NCBI GenBank assembly: GCA_013361525.1
Contig: JABFXY010000051.1
Location: 62,001-126,000 of the forward strand
Direction of reading: 5' to 3'
DNA: 64,000 bases
Origin: Polyangiaceae bacterium
Lineage (GTDB): Bacteria > Myxococcota_A > Polyangia > Polyangiales > Polyangiaceae
Below, one piece after another: positions 1 through 8,760 of the stretch (the stretch's first letter is position 1; every line of letters starts with the position of its first letter). Below the pieces are notes generated by a model. That model was not told where the DNA came from and made no database searches. It saw only the letters and a program-made list of their open reading frames with translations. Made by a program: the position numbers and the translations under genes.

Positions 1-735
1 GATCGAACCGACGTCGCGGCCATCAGCGGGACGGCGTTCGGCAACGTCGACGGATCGATGCGCTTCATGAAGCGCGTGCTCGACAAAGGCGCGAACCTCG
101 CGAGCCCCGCCGATTTCCCGAACTTGGTGCCCTCGTCGCCGGTGAGCCACGCCGCGATCTATTGGGGGCTCGGTGGTCCCGCGCTCGCGACGCCGGATCT
201 GAGCGCGACCGCCGAAGCGGCCGCCGCCACGGGGATGGAGCTCGTCGCGTCCGGCGTCAGCTCGGCCGCGGTTGTCGGCAGCGTCGAAGAGGTGAGCCAA
301 CTCGCGGAGCGCGTGCTCGCACCGCTTCTCGGCGTGCGGACGCTCGCGGCTCATTCGGAGGGCGCGTCCGGCATCGTGATCGAAACGGAGAGCGACGCCC
401 GCGCTCGCAACAAAGCACCGCTGTGCCGCGTGCGCACGTGGTCGTCTCGCCGCGGCGTGGCCTCGCTCGCCGAGCTGCCCGCACCTTCCGACGGCGCGCG
501 TGTCGTTTCGGAGGCAGCGGTCGATGCGGCACGTCTGCTGGAAGGCACGGGCTGGTCTTCGGTCGAGCGATGGACGACGTCGGCGGAGGCCGGAGATCAC
601 GTGGGGCTCGGCGGCATCGCGCTCGCCGCCGGCGCATCGCTCGTCGCGACGGGTGCGGCCAAGAGCGTCCTCGTTCTCGGTGAGGCTCCGGATCGCGCGT
701 ACGCGTTCCTCCTCGAGCCCGCCGCGACGACGTGA
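1..735 (+). CDS. Beta-ketoacyl synthase-like protein without active-site Cys (5' end outside window)
   Basis: The reading frame is open from base 1, so the N-terminus lies outside the window; 244 residues are visible. The fold signature of a ketoacyl synthase is recognisable: HAAIYWGLGGPALATP, then the region where a KS carries its nucleophile Cys, which here reads DLSATAEAA with no Cys, then SEGASGIVIE (the usual GEGA..LVLE strand) and GDHVGLGGIALAAGASL, which resembles the C-terminal GHT.GAAG helix. It therefore looks like a non-condensing, chain-length-factor-like partner rather than an active synthase. Its stop codon overlaps the GTG start of the next gene (GTGA at 732-735), so the two are translationally coupled. 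The C-terminal part of the KS gene at 1586 contains a related segment. The KS-fold assignment is fairly secure; the chain-length-factor role is inference. Confidence 0.75.
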   Translation, partial: DRTDVAAISGTAFGNVDGSMRFMKRVLDKGANLASPADFPNLVPSSPVSHAAIYWGLGGPALATPDLSATAEAAAATGMELVASGVSSAAVVGSVEEVSQLAERVLAPLLGVRTLAAHSEGASGIVIETESDARARNKAPLCRVRTWSSRRGVASLAELPAPSDGARVVSEAAVDAARLLEGTGWSSVERWTTSAEAGDHVGLGGIALAAGASLVATGAAKSVLVLGEAPDRAYAFLLEPAATT

Positions 736-1589
736 GGTCGCCCTTGCGATGCGTCGTGGCTTTGCTCGCTTGTGGCTGGAGCGTCACCGGGTGCGTGACG
801 TCCAGCAGCGACGCCGCGCCACTCGATCCACACGCATTCGTCGAGGCGCGCGAGAAGCTCGCCGAGCTGCGAAAGGCGGCGGGCGCGGCGCGTACCGAAT
901 CGATTCGGCTCGAGCTCGACGCGCCGTATTTGCAATCGGAGGTCGCGGCGCGCGGGGCGATCGCGGTGCGTCCTGCGACGGGCTCCGAGCCCCCCGCATT
1001 GCGCATGATCATGGTCGGCCCGGGCGGAACGACGGCGATGGATCTCTGGATGAAGGCCGGCAAGTTCAGGTTCGAGATCCCCGCCATCGGAAAGACGCTC
1101 ACCGGCCTGCCGTCCAACCGCCCGGAGACGCGAAAAGGGCTGCCGGTCGACTTCTTGAAATGGTGGATGTTCGAGCCCCTCGGAGGAAAGCTCCTCGCGG
1201 CGCGCCGAGTCGGCGCCGACCTCGAAGTGCTCCTCGACGAGCCGGGTCGGACGACGACGGCGACGATCAAGAAGGACGGATCGATCAGCGCGCACCGGCG
1301 CTGGGTCGCGCCCGGCGCTCGCGGACGTTTCGTGCCGTACGAGGAAGAGTGGCTCGAGGCATCGGGTATCGGCTGCGCGCGCGCCGTCTACCGGCAGAAG
1401 TCCACGAGCCTCACCGTGAAGGTCACGTGTCTTTCATCGAAGCCGACGGTCAACGACGCCGCGTTCGAAGAGCCGAGTGGGGCAGGCGACGTCGAGCGGA
1501 GCGAGACCGGCCGGGGCGGCTCCCACGAGGCTCTGTTCGCCGGAGGCGAACGCGGGAAAACAGAGCCGAATGAAGGGGAGGGCTCGTGA
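732..1589 (+). CDS. Lipoprotein, LolA/DUF3261-like, in a ketoacyl-synthase operon
   Basis: The 285-residue protein starts at GTG 732, overlapping the previous stop. It has a lipoprotein signal: basic start MRSPLR, hydrophobic core, and lipobox VTGC with Cys21. The body (LRMIMVGPGGTTAMDLWMKAG and following) alternates hydrophobic and polar residues, like the half-barrel of LolA-type lipid-binding lipoproteins. From memory, aryl-polyene and related polyene-lipid clusters carry a DUF3261 or LolA-like outer-membrane lipoprotein among their KS genes, and the position here fits that pattern. The last ~40 residues (GAGDVERSETGRGGSHEALF...) are low-complexity. Its stop overlaps the next start as GTGA (1586-1589), and the sequence gaaggggaggg just inside its end (1572-1582) is a strong ribosome binding site for the next gene. 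The specific family is uncertain. Confidence 0.75.
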   Translation: MRSPLRCVVALLACGWSVTGCVTSSSDAAPLDPHAFVEAREKLAELRKAAGAARTESIRLELDAPYLQSEVAARGAIAVRPATGSEPPALRMIMVGPGGTTAMDLWMKAGKFRFEIPAIGKTLTGLPSNRPETRKGLPVDFLKWWMFEPLGGKLLAARRVGADLEVLLDEPGRTTTATIKKDGSISAHRRWVAPGARGRFVPYEEEWLEASGIGCARAVYRQKSTSLTVKVTCLSSKPTVNDAAFEEPSGAGDVERSETGRGGSHEALFAGGERGKTEPNEGEGS

Positions 1590-3445
1590 GGCTCCGAGCG
1601 AGCGCCCTCGCATACGGCGTGGTGTCGCCGCTCGGCGTCGGTGACGACGGCGTCGACGTCGCTCGCATCGGAGAACCTGCGCGCATCGCGATCCGCAAAG
1701 ACGACGAAATGGTTGCGCGCGGCTTTTTGCGGCCGTTTTGTGCACGTGCATCCGACGCGTCCTTCGACGGAACCGAGCCGGGCGATCGCGCGAACCGGCT
1801 CCTCGATCGCGCGATGGATCAGCTCCTCGACGCGCTCGCGAACTCCGAGGTCTGGATCGCGCGGCCGCGTATCGGTTTCGTCCTCGGCACCTCGAGCGGC
1901 GGGATGTGCACCGCCGAAGCATTGTTCGAACGCCGCGCGAGGGCGGAGACCGTTCCGCCGGACGTCGCGCGAGGCGCGACGTATTTCGCTCCGTTCGAGC
2001 GAGCGCGCGCGCGGCTCGAAGGGCGGGGTGCTCGGGTCGTCCAATCGATGCAAATCGTGACGGCGTGCGCAGCGTCGACCTGGGCGCTCGGCGTCGGGCT
2101 CCGGTGGCTCGAAGCGCGCGCCGTCGATCTCGTCCTCGCCGGCGGCTACGACGCCTTCTGCACCTTCGTCGCGAGCGGCTTCGAGGCGCTCCGCGCGACG
2201 AGCGCGTCGATGCCTGCACCGTTTCGTGTCGGTCGCGACGGCATGGCGCTCGGTGAAGGAGCCGCCCTCGTCGCGCTCGTTCGCGAAGGGGAAGAAGCAG
2301 GTGCGGAGCCGCGCTTTTTCCTCGGCGGTTTCGGTGCGTCGACCGATGCGGTTCACATCACGGCGCCGGACCGAACGGGCGGCGGTGTCGCGCGCGCGGG
2401 CAAAGCGGCGCTCGCCGACGCGGCGCTCGACGCGGCCACGTGCGGCGTCGTGAGCGCGCACGCGACGTCGACGCCGTACAACGACGCCATGGAGTCGCGC
2501 GCCATTGCGACGCTCTTCGGCGATGTTTCGCCGGTCGTACATCCCTTCAAAGCGCAGATCGGTCACACGCTCGGCGCGGCCGGTGTTCTCGAAACGCTCG
2601 CGCTCGCGCATTCGATGCACGCGCGCGTCGCGCCGGCAGCGGCGGGCACGGGCACGCTCGATGCGGACGCGCCGGCCCGCCTGCTCGAGCGAGCGGAGCC
2701 GCACACGTTCGATGCGGGGCTCAAGATTTCCGCCGCCTTCGGCGGCGCCAATGCGTCGCTCGTCGTCGAGCGCGCGGGCACGAAGGCGCGAGCTGAGCCG
2801 CGCACGCGCCGGCGCGTCTATCTGAAAGCATTCGAGCGAGTCGACGCCGTCGACGCCGCCGCGGTTGCCGCAGCGTCAGGCGAGGCCGCGGACAAGGTCG
2901 CGCGCGCCGACGAGATCAGCCTCCTCCTCGCGACCGCCGTCGCAAAGCTCGGCCGCGCGCGCGTCGAGGGCGGCGGTATCGTCGTCGGTCACTACCTCGC
3001 CACGATCGACATCAACGAGCGCTTCTACGCGCGCGTGCTCGCGAAGGGCCCGCCGTCCGCGGAGCCTCGCTTGTTCCCGCCCACGTCCCCGAACCTGATG
3101 CCCGGTCAGGTCGCGATCTACTTCGGGCTCACCGGACCGAGCGCGGCCGTCGCGAGCGGGCGCAACGCGGCGCTCGATCCGCTCGTGCTCGGCGCGGATC
3201 TCGTTGCGTGGGGCGACGCCGACAAGATGGTCGTCGCGGCGGTCGATTTGCTCGGCCCGGCGTCGACCTTTCTTCTCGGCGATGCGTTTGCGGATGCGCG
3301 TGGCGTACGAACCGGCGCCGTTGCGGCCCTCGTCGATTGCGATCCCGACGGCGCGCTCGCGGCGATCGATCGGCTCGACCTCGAGCCCGGAGAAGGCCAC
3401 GCCAGCTTGGCAGACGCGCTCGCGAGGCTCGCTACGCGACGCTGA
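1586..3445 (+). CDS. Ketoacyl synthase with fused C-terminal KS-like domain
   Basis: This 619-residue protein begins with a complete condensing enzyme (about residues 1-400). The nucleophile is Cys161 in VTACAASTWALG, the catalytic histidines are His292 (VSAHATSTPYND) and His327 (IGHTLGAAGVLE), and Lys322 lies in HPFKAQIG. All FabF-type catalytic residues are thus present. After a linker (GTKARAEPRTRRR, near residue 400) comes a second segment (about 430-619) with NLMPGQVAIYFGLTGPSAAV, which resembles NLVPSSPVSHAAIYWGLGGPA in the upstream KS-like gene and has no Cys nucleophile. The protein is therefore an active KS joined to a degenerate KS-like unit. It ends a three-gene coupled operon entering from the left edge and probably builds a polyketide or polyene-type acyl chain; the product is not deducible here. 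Confidence 0.85.
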   Translation: MRLRASALAYGVVSPLGVGDDGVDVARIGEPARIAIRKDDEMVARGFLRPFCARASDASFDGTEPGDRANRLLDRAMDQLLDALANSEVWIARPRIGFVLGTSSGGMCTAEALFERRARAETVPPDVARGATYFAPFERARARLEGRGARVVQSMQIVTACAASTWALGVGLRWLEARAVDLVLAGGYDAFCTFVASGFEALRATSASMPAPFRVGRDGMALGEGAALVALVREGEEAGAEPRFFLGGFGASTDAVHITAPDRTGGGVARAGKAALADAALDAATCGVVSAHATSTPYNDAMESRAIATLFGDVSPVVHPFKAQIGHTLGAAGVLETLALAHSMHARVAPAAAGTGTLDADAPARLLERAEPHTFDAGLKISAAFGGANASLVVERAGTKARAEPRTRRRVYLKAFERVDAVDAAAVAAASGEAADKVARADEISLLLATAVAKLGRARVEGGGIVVGHYLATIDINERFYARVLAKGPPSAEPRLFPPTSPNLMPGQVAIYFGLTGPSAAVASGRNAALDPLVLGADLVAWGDADKMVVAAVDLLGPASTFLLGDAFADARGVRTGAVAALVDCDPDGALAAIDRLDLEPGEGHASLADALARLATRR

Positions 3446-3595
3446 CTTCGAGGCACGCGCGAGCCGCTCGGATGCCAACTTGGCTTGCCAAATTGTCATG
3501 GACTATCGAGCTTGCTCCCTGCGCCCTCGCCCCGTAGTGTGCCCCAGGACCGGCCCAGGAATCGTTCTCGGGCCCCCGATGTTCGAGTCTGACGC

Positions 3596-4141
3596 ATGAA
3601 GGTGTCGAGCTACAGCTTCCTGAAAAAGGGCGTCGCGATCGCCAACATCGTCGCGATGCTCGGTGGCACGACCATCCTCGCCGCGGCGACCGGTTGCGGC
3701 ACCAACTACATCCCGAACACGGACGTCCCCGACAACGAAGAGAACCGCAGCATCATCGCGTTCTGCGAGCTCTACCGAAAAGCGGTCGAGCGCAAGGACG
3801 TGAACCTGATGTTGAAGATGACGTCGCCGGACTACTACGAGGACGGGGGCAACCCCGACGCGTCCGACGACATGGACTTCGTCCAGTTCAAGAAGTGGCT
3901 CACCGGCGAAGCCGTCGACGAGACGGGCCTCTCGTTCCAGGACGCGATGGCCATCCGTCACGAGATTCGTTATCGCCGCGTCATCCAGGACGATAAACGC
4001 ATCTTCGTCGACTACACGTACAGCGCGAGCTTCAAGGTGCCGACGTCGCACGGCGACCAGTGGAAGCGCAAAGTCGAGGACAACCGCCTCGAGCTCGTTG
4101 TCGACGACGCGGGCGAGTTCAAGGTCATCGCCGGCATGTAG
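3596..4141 (+). CDS. Lipoprotein with NTF2/SnoaL-like fold (predicted)
   Basis: The 181-residue protein starts at ATG 3596. It has a long signal peptide ending in the lipobox AATGC (Cys34), so it is probably lipid-anchored. After the anchor, the region ENRSIIAFCELYRKAVERKD...MLKMTSPDYYEDGG is typical of NTF2-like proteins (a helix followed by a D-Y-Y turn), and the end of the protein is beta-rich (RIFVDYTYSASFKV, NRLELVVDDAGEFKVI). No catalytic residues can be assigned. It stands alone between the ketoacyl-synthase operon and a convergent metalloprotease gene, with a GC hairpin downstream. I do not know its function; the NTF2-like call is by pattern only. Confidence 0.7.
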   Translation: MKVSSYSFLKKGVAIANIVAMLGGTTILAAATGCGTNYIPNTDVPDNEENRSIIAFCELYRKAVERKDVNLMLKMTSPDYYEDGGNPDASDDMDFVQFKKWLTGEAVDETGLSFQDAMAIRHEIRYRRVIQDDKRIFVDYTYSASFKVPTSHGDQWKRKVEDNRLELVVDDAGEFKVIAGM

Positions 4142-4161
4142 CGACGTGGGCAGCGGAGAGA

Positions 4162-4181
4162 GGGCGACGGTAGCGTCGCCC
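4162..4181. terminator. GC hairpin between convergent genes
   Basis: GGGCGACG (4162-4169) pairs perfectly with CGTCGCCC (4174-4181) around a GTAG loop. It lies between the stop of the lipoprotein gene (4141) and the convergent metalloprotease stop (4204). The flank is a C run rather than a T run, so it is a candidate bidirectional transcription end rather than a classical intrinsic terminator. Confidence 0.5.
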
Positions 4182-4203
4182 CCCCCCCGCGCCTTGCCGT
4201 TGG

Positions 4204-5817
4204 TCAGAAGCCGTGCGCCTGCTTGCGCCACTCGAGCAAGAGGCGGCGGTTCGCCGGCTTGATCGGCGGCGGGTGCATCCACGCTCGATCCGCCATCGCG
4301 TTCTTCAGCTTGGGCGCTGCCGTCGCTTCGAGGATCGTTCCCGTCGACTGATCGTCTCCATCCGGAGGCGTCGTCGCGTGGAGCGCGATGAGCACCCCTC
4401 CATCCGCATCGAACGGTACCTCGTCGTCGATCGCCCCGGCGGCGTTGATGCCTCGGAACACGACGTCCGGTCCGGCGCCGACCGGCGCGACCGCGCTTCC
4501 GGGACCCGGAAACAGGACGCCCGTGAACGGCCCCAGGGAGAGCGGCGACATCGTCGCGGTCTCCGGCCGGTCGCTGAACGAGATCATCCCGTCGAAGCCG
4601 TATTGTCCCGTCGGCTGCTGGAGCCAGACACTCGTGAGCATGTCGAGCTGCATCTCCGAGAAGTTTCGTCCGAGCTGTTCCTGGAAGAACGCACCCACCT
4701 CTGCGGGATCGCCGCCGAGCTGGAACATCTCCCCGTAGCCCGAGATGCCCCCGAGCCGCGACGCCGCATACGTGAGAAACACGTACGCCTGCGCGTATTG
4801 CGAATAATTCGAATAGGTCCAATTCACGAGCGACTGGCCGTTCGCGAGCGGCGCCATAAAAGGATTGACGTAGTAGTCGGCCGCGTATTGGTTGCTGCCG
4901 GCGACGGCATGCACGGCGCATTCGGCGAGCCCTTCATTGTGCCAGGCCCAGTCCTCGCTGAAGAAGTCGTGGTTCTCGTTGTAGAGAAGGTGCGAAAATT
5001 CGTGGGCGATGACCGCTTCGGCGCCGAACGAGTAGCCGAGGTCGGGCACCGAGACGTACAGCATCTCCATCTCGTTCGAGTGAAGACCACTTTGTTCGAC
5101 GAGCGAGTTGGGTAGCGAATTGATGGGATTGAAGTAGCCACCGTATTGCCCGTGCCCATCCAGCCCGAGAATCAGGATCTTGCCGTTTTTATCCTTGTCC
5201 GGCATCTCGTGGAGGAGCGCCGTCTCGATGGGGACGATCTTCGTGTCGAGGTATTCGCTCGCAGCCTCGGTGTCGTCCGGGACCGCGTCGGGCGTCGCGT
5301 AGAACACGCCGTTTTCACCGATGTAGAGGCGATCGGCGACGACCTCGTAATCCACGCCGGTCATGAGATCCGTCGCCCAGAACTTCGCCGTGTCCGCCGA
5401 CAGAAACTTCGCCGTTTCGAGATCGAGCGGGCTGCCGGGCGTCAGGATCTTGAGGGTGTATTCGACGCCGAGCTTCTGTTTCGCGGTGACGATCGTAATG
5501 GTCTTCGTCGCCTCGTCGTACGTGATGTCTCCGACGCCGAGGTCGCCGTTCAGGCTGGTGATCTCGAATGCGTTCGGGCTCGTCGGTGCTTCGCCGAAGT
5601 CACCCTCGAGCTCGACGACGACGGTCGTTTCATCGGGCGCGTGGACCGTCTTGATGGCGGCCTCCGTCGTCGGCGCACCACCTTCACCACCGGCATTTTG
5701 ACCCCCGGGAGCGTCTCCGCCGGAGCCTCCGTTGGGCGTCGTTTCGTCGTCGCCGCAGCCGACGGCGAAGATGGAGACCAAGACCGCGAGATACCCAAGC
5801 GAACGAGTAAGTTTCAT
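4204..5817 (-). CDS. Secreted zinc metalloprotease lipoprotein (HExxH, M30-like)
   Basis: The 537-residue protein is read from ATG 5817, which gives MKLTRSLGYLAVLVSIFAVGC, a clear lipoprotein signal with Cys21; a start 42 bases earlier would place 14 residues before it. A Gly/Asn/Ala-rich linker follows, then a beta-rich domain (about 50-120, ETTVVVELEGDFGEAP) like an Ig or SbsA-type fold. The catalytic part has HEFSHLL (His272-His276) followed by WHNEGLAECAVH, the third zinc-ligand Glu arrangement of gluzincins of the M30/hyicolysin kind. It is the last gene of a minus-strand group behind a PDZ lipoprotein and an RNA methylase, though a functional link to the methylase is not obvious. It is likely an extracellular or surface protease. 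Confidence 0.85.
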   Translation of the reverse strand: MKLTRSLGYLAVLVSIFAVGCGDDETTPNGGSGGDAPGGQNAGGEGGAPTTEAAIKTVHAPDETTVVVELEGDFGEAPTSPNAFEITSLNGDLGVGDITYDEATKTITIVTAKQKLGVEYTLKILTPGSPLDLETAKFLSADTAKFWATDLMTGVDYEVVADRLYIGENGVFYATPDAVPDDTEAASEYLDTKIVPIETALLHEMPDKDKNGKILILGLDGHGQYGGYFNPINSLPNSLVEQSGLHSNEMEMLYVSVPDLGYSFGAEAVIAHEFSHLLYNENHDFFSEDWAWHNEGLAECAVHAVAGSNQYAADYYVNPFMAPLANGQSLVNWTYSNYSQYAQAYVFLTYAASRLGGISGYGEMFQLGGDPAEVGAFFQEQLGRNFSEMQLDMLTSVWLQQPTGQYGFDGMISFSDRPETATMSPLSLGPFTGVLFPGPGSAVAPVGAGPDVVFRGINAAGAIDDEVPFDADGGVLIALHATTPPDGDDQSTGTILEATAAPKLKNAMADRAWMHPPPIKPANRRLLLEWRKQAHGF

Positions 5818-5855
5818 CGAATCGAGACTTCTGTCGGGCCGGCCGGCGCTGCAAC

Positions 5856-6383
5856 TCAAAGTGCTTCAGGGGTCAGGCGCCCCCGGGGATCTTTGCGGCG
5901 CGCCCATTCGCAAAGGACCATTCCAGCCGCCACCGTCACCGGGAACGAGTGATTGATGCCGTACATCGGGATGGCGAGCACGGTCGAGCACGCCTCGAGC
6001 AGCAATGGGGGAACGCCGTCGTTTTCGCTGCCGAGGACGAACACCGCGTCCTTCGGCATCGGCGCCTCCCAAAGCGAAGCGTCCGCGTGGTCGCGCTCGA
6101 CGCCGATCAGCGGCCGCCCCTTCACGAGATCGAGGAACGTCGCCTCGTCCCGAGCGTCCACGATGTTCTCGTACTTCTGCATGCCCATCGCGGCTTTTTC
6201 GTAATAGGGCTCCACCCCGATCAAGAAGATCTCCTTCACCAGGAAGGAGTGCGCGACTCGTATGATCGCGCCGACGTTGAAGGGATTTTTTGCGCGGACG
6301 ACCGCGATGCTCACGTCGTTTCGCAGCTTGTCGAGCTCGCTGCGGATCTCGGACGTCTCGTAACCGAAGGCCGGAATCTTCAT
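5856..6383 (-). CDS. SpoU/TrmH-family RNA 2'-O-methyltransferase
   Basis: The 175-residue protein has the three SPOUT motifs in order: NPFNVGAIIRVAHSF (motif 1, N..G...R), FVLGSENDGVPP (motif 2, with the Glu/Gly pair of the SAM site), and IPMYGINHSFPVTVAAGM (motif 3). It therefore has the catalytic knot of SpoU enzymes that 2'-O-methylate ribose in tRNA or rRNA. Motif 3 reads SFPVTVA where TrmH usually has SLNVSVA, so the conserved Asn is replaced by Pro; this may set its subfamily. It lacks an N-terminal RNA-binding extension and is about the minimal length. It lies 25 bases after the PDZ lipoprotein gene and 38 bases before the metalloprotease. The substrate RNA cannot be named. Confidence 0.9.
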   Translation of the reverse strand: MKIPAFGYETSEIRSELDKLRNDVSIAVVRAKNPFNVGAIIRVAHSFLVKEIFLIGVEPYYEKAAMGMQKYENIVDARDEATFLDLVKGRPLIGVERDHADASLWEAPMPKDAVFVLGSENDGVPPLLLEACSTVLAIPMYGINHSFPVTVAAGMVLCEWARRKDPRGRLTPEAL

Positions 6384-6408
6384 TGCGATGGTGCGGCGGG
6401 GGGCGCGC

Positions 6409-7233
6409 TCAGGGCAAAAGCGGCAGCTTTTCGTAGTCTTTGTAGAGCGGGTAAATGGGGCCTTCTTTCAGCGTGACCTCGAGGGTCGCCCCGTCGTCGT
6501 GCTGGACCGAGAGCTTGCGGCCTGCCGTCGGGATCGAGGCGAGCGTGCTCCGGATCTCGTTGAGCGACATGCCGTCGGTCGGCTTGCCGTCGATCTTCAG
6601 GATGCGGTCGCCCGCGCGGATGCCCAGCCTGGTCGCGGGGCTCGAGTCGACGACCCGCGAGATCGCCGCGCCGTCGTTGCGCAGATCGAACCAGAATCCG
6701 GCGCCCCAGATCGGGCGCGCCGGCTCGATCGCCAGCGTGACCTCACCCCCGCCCGAGATTTCGAAGACCACCTCGCCCGTCGTGATCATGTCCGGCGTCA
6801 GGGTGAGCTCTCGAATGCCGATCGGCGTGTCCGAGAGCGTGTTCGCGTTCCAGAGCTGAACCTGAATCTTGTCGCCCGCGGAGATGGCGAAGTTGCCGCG
6901 CGGCGCCTTCTCCCATTTCGGCTCGAGGGTGTCGCTGTCGGCGTTCGTCGAAAAGAGCTCCTTTTCGTTCACGAGGACCTTCGCGATCGGATCCGGCAAG
7001 CTTCCGAACACCTGATCCCATTCTCGGCCGTCGCGCGCCTTCGGCGGAACGCGGCCGCCCTTCACCGAGAGGTAATAGCGATCCGGAGGGGGCGGCGGGT
7101 CGTACGCGCCGCTCTTCGGCGCTTCGGAGAACTTCGTCGAGAGCTCCGGATAGAGCGGGGAGCACCCCGCGAGCCCGAACGACGATACGGCGGTGACGAG
7201 GGCGAGGACGTGCGCGCGCACGCGTGAGCGCAT
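6409..7233 (-). CDS. PDZ-domain lipoprotein
   Basis: Start chosen at ATG 7233, giving MRSRVRAHVLALVTAVSSFGLAGC, a lipoprotein signal with Cys24; a start 75 bases upstream would bury this signal. The 274-residue protein has a middle beta-rich region (GDKIQVQLWNANTLSDTP) that looks C2- or immunoglobulin-like, and a C-terminal PDZ domain (about 175-262) with the typical core SRVVDSSPATRLGIRAGDRIL and IDGKPTDGM. There is no protease domain, so it is probably a binding or scaffolding lipoprotein rather than a DegP-type enzyme. It heads the minus-strand run and is divergent from asnS with about 50 bases between the starts. Confidence 0.8.
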   Translation of the reverse strand: MRSRVRAHVLALVTAVSSFGLAGCSPLYPELSTKFSEAPKSGAYDPPPPPDRYYLSVKGGRVPPKARDGREWDQVFGSLPDPIAKVLVNEKELFSTNADSDTLEPKWEKAPRGNFAISAGDKIQVQLWNANTLSDTPIGIRELTLTPDMITTGEVVFEISGGGEVTLAIEPARPIWGAGFWFDLRNDGAAISRVVDSSPATRLGIRAGDRILKIDGKPTDGMSLNEIRSTLASIPTAGRKLSVQHDDGATLEVTLKEGPIYPLYKDYEKLPLLP

Positions 7234-7283
7234 GGCGGCGAAGGGTAGCGCACCCAGGCTCTGGTTTGTGCTAATCGCGAGCG

Positions 7284-8678
7284 ATGAGCACGAGCGACCT
7301 CCAATCATCGTCGGCTGGCTCCACCCCTTCGGGCGTATCGATCGTCACGATCGACTCCCTCGCGCGCAACGTCGGCGCGACGGTCGTCCTGCGAGGCTGG
7401 CTCTACAATCGCCGCTCGAGCGGGAAGGTCCACTTCCTCGAGGTGCGCGATGGCACCGGGATGGTCCAGTGCGTCATGGGGAAGAACGACGTCGACGAGG
7501 CGACGTTCGCGGCCGCCGACCATCTCTCCCAAGAAACGAGCGTCGAGATCACCGGCCTGGTGAAGGCGCACCCCAAGCGTCCGAACGTCTTCGAGGTCGC
7601 CGCCACCGGGCTCCGTGTGCTCGGCAAACCTTCCGGCGAGTACCCGATCTCTCCGAAGGAGCACGGCACCGACTTTTTGATGGATAACCGCCACCTCTGG
7701 CTCCGCTCGAAGCGGCAGCACGCGATCTTGCGCGTGCGGCACACCATCATCCGGACGATCCGCGATTACTTCGACGGCCTCGGGTTCACGCTCGTGGATG
7801 CGCCGATCTTCACGCCGAATGCCTGCGAAGGGACGAGCACGCTCTTCGAGACCGACTACCACGGCGACAAGGCGTATCTCACGCAGTCCGGCCAGCTCTA
7901 CATGGAGGCGGCGGCCGCTGCCGTCGGTAAGGCGTATTGCTTCGGACCGACGTTCCGCGCCGAAAAGTCGAAGACGCGCCGGCATCTCGCGGAGTTCTGG
8001 ATGGTGGAGCCCGAGGTTGCCTTCATGGACCTCGACGGCGACATGGATCTCGCCGAGGGGTTGCTCGTCGCGCTCGCGGATCGCGTCCTCACCGAGCGCC
8101 GCGAAGAGCTGGCGATTTTGGAGCGCGACACCTCCAAGCTCGAGACGGTGAAGCGTCCGTTCCCGCGCATTCGCTACGACCAAGCCGTCGCGATCATCAA
8201 CGAGCACCGCCGCGAGCGGCGCGCGAAAGGCGAGACGAACCAGGACGGCTCACCCGTCGAAGATTTTCCGTGGGGTGAAGACTTCGGCGGCGAAGACGAG
8301 ACGGTGGTGTCGAACCGCTACGATCGGCCGGTGATGGTTCATCGGTACCCAGCCGAGGTGAAAGCTTTCTACTTGAAGCGCGATCCCGAGGACGCACGGC
8401 TCGCGCTCGGCGTCGACGTGCTCGCGCCCGAGGGGTACGGCGAGGTGATCGGCGGTGGTCAGCGCGAGGACGACCTCGCGACGCTCGAGGCTGCGATCGA
8501 GCATCACAAGTTGCCGAAAGAAGCGTTCGAGTGGTACCTCGACCTGCGTCGCTACGGATCTTTCCCGCACGCCGGGTTCGGTCTTGGTGTCGAGCGAAGC
8601 GTCGCGTGGCTCTGCGGGCTGCCGCACGTGCGCGAGACGATTCCGTTCCCGCGTATGTTGAGCCGACTCGCGCCGTGA
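7284..8678 (+). CDS. asnS: Asparaginyl-tRNA synthetase
   Basis: The 464-residue protein charges tRNA-Asn with asparagine. An N-terminal OB-fold anticodon-binding domain (about 20-125: [24 protein letters not shown]) is followed by a class II catalytic domain. Motif 2 is [21 protein letters not shown] (shown here as its two halves [12 protein letters not shown] and AEFWMVEPE), and motif 3 is [15 protein letters not shown], ending with the usual IPFPRM. The Asn-type cue [14 protein letters not shown]-like region ([18 protein letters not shown]) agrees with AsnRS rather than AspRS. Length is normal for bacterial AsnS. The first ~18 residues are a Ser/Thr-rich extension. Having asnS means the organism need not depend on the Asp-tRNA(Asn) amidotransferase route. 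Confidence 0.96.
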   Translation: MSTSDLQSSSAGSTPSGVSIVTIDSLARNVGATVVLRGWLYNRRSSGKVHFLEVRDGTGMVQCVMGKNDVDEATFAAADHLSQETSVEITGLVKAHPKRPNVFEVAATGLRVLGKPSGEYPISPKEHGTDFLMDNRHLWLRSKRQHAILRVRHTIIRTIRDYFDGLGFTLVDAPIFTPNACEGTSTLFETDYHGDKAYLTQSGQLYMEAAAAAVGKAYCFGPTFRAEKSKTRRHLAEFWMVEPEVAFMDLDGDMDLAEGLLVALADRVLTERREELAILERDTSKLETVKRPFPRIRYDQAVAIINEHRRERRAKGETNQDGSPVEDFPWGEDFGGEDETVVSNRYDRPVMVHRYPAEVKAFYLKRDPEDARLALGVDVLAPEGYGEVIGGGQREDDLATLEAAIEHHKLPKEAFEWYLDLRRYGSFPHAGFGLGVERSVAWLCGLPHVRETIPFPRMLSRLAP

Positions 8679-8760
8679 GCGCGGGCTGGCGCGATCGCTG
8701 AGTTTCGCGCACACTAATCGTCGAGCATTCCTTGAGCGAAACCAACGCGTCGCAGGTGAT

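Noticed and set aside
4180..4188. Run of Cs, possible phase-variable tract
   Set aside because: It lies in an intergenic space between two convergent stops, so slipping would not alter either protein.
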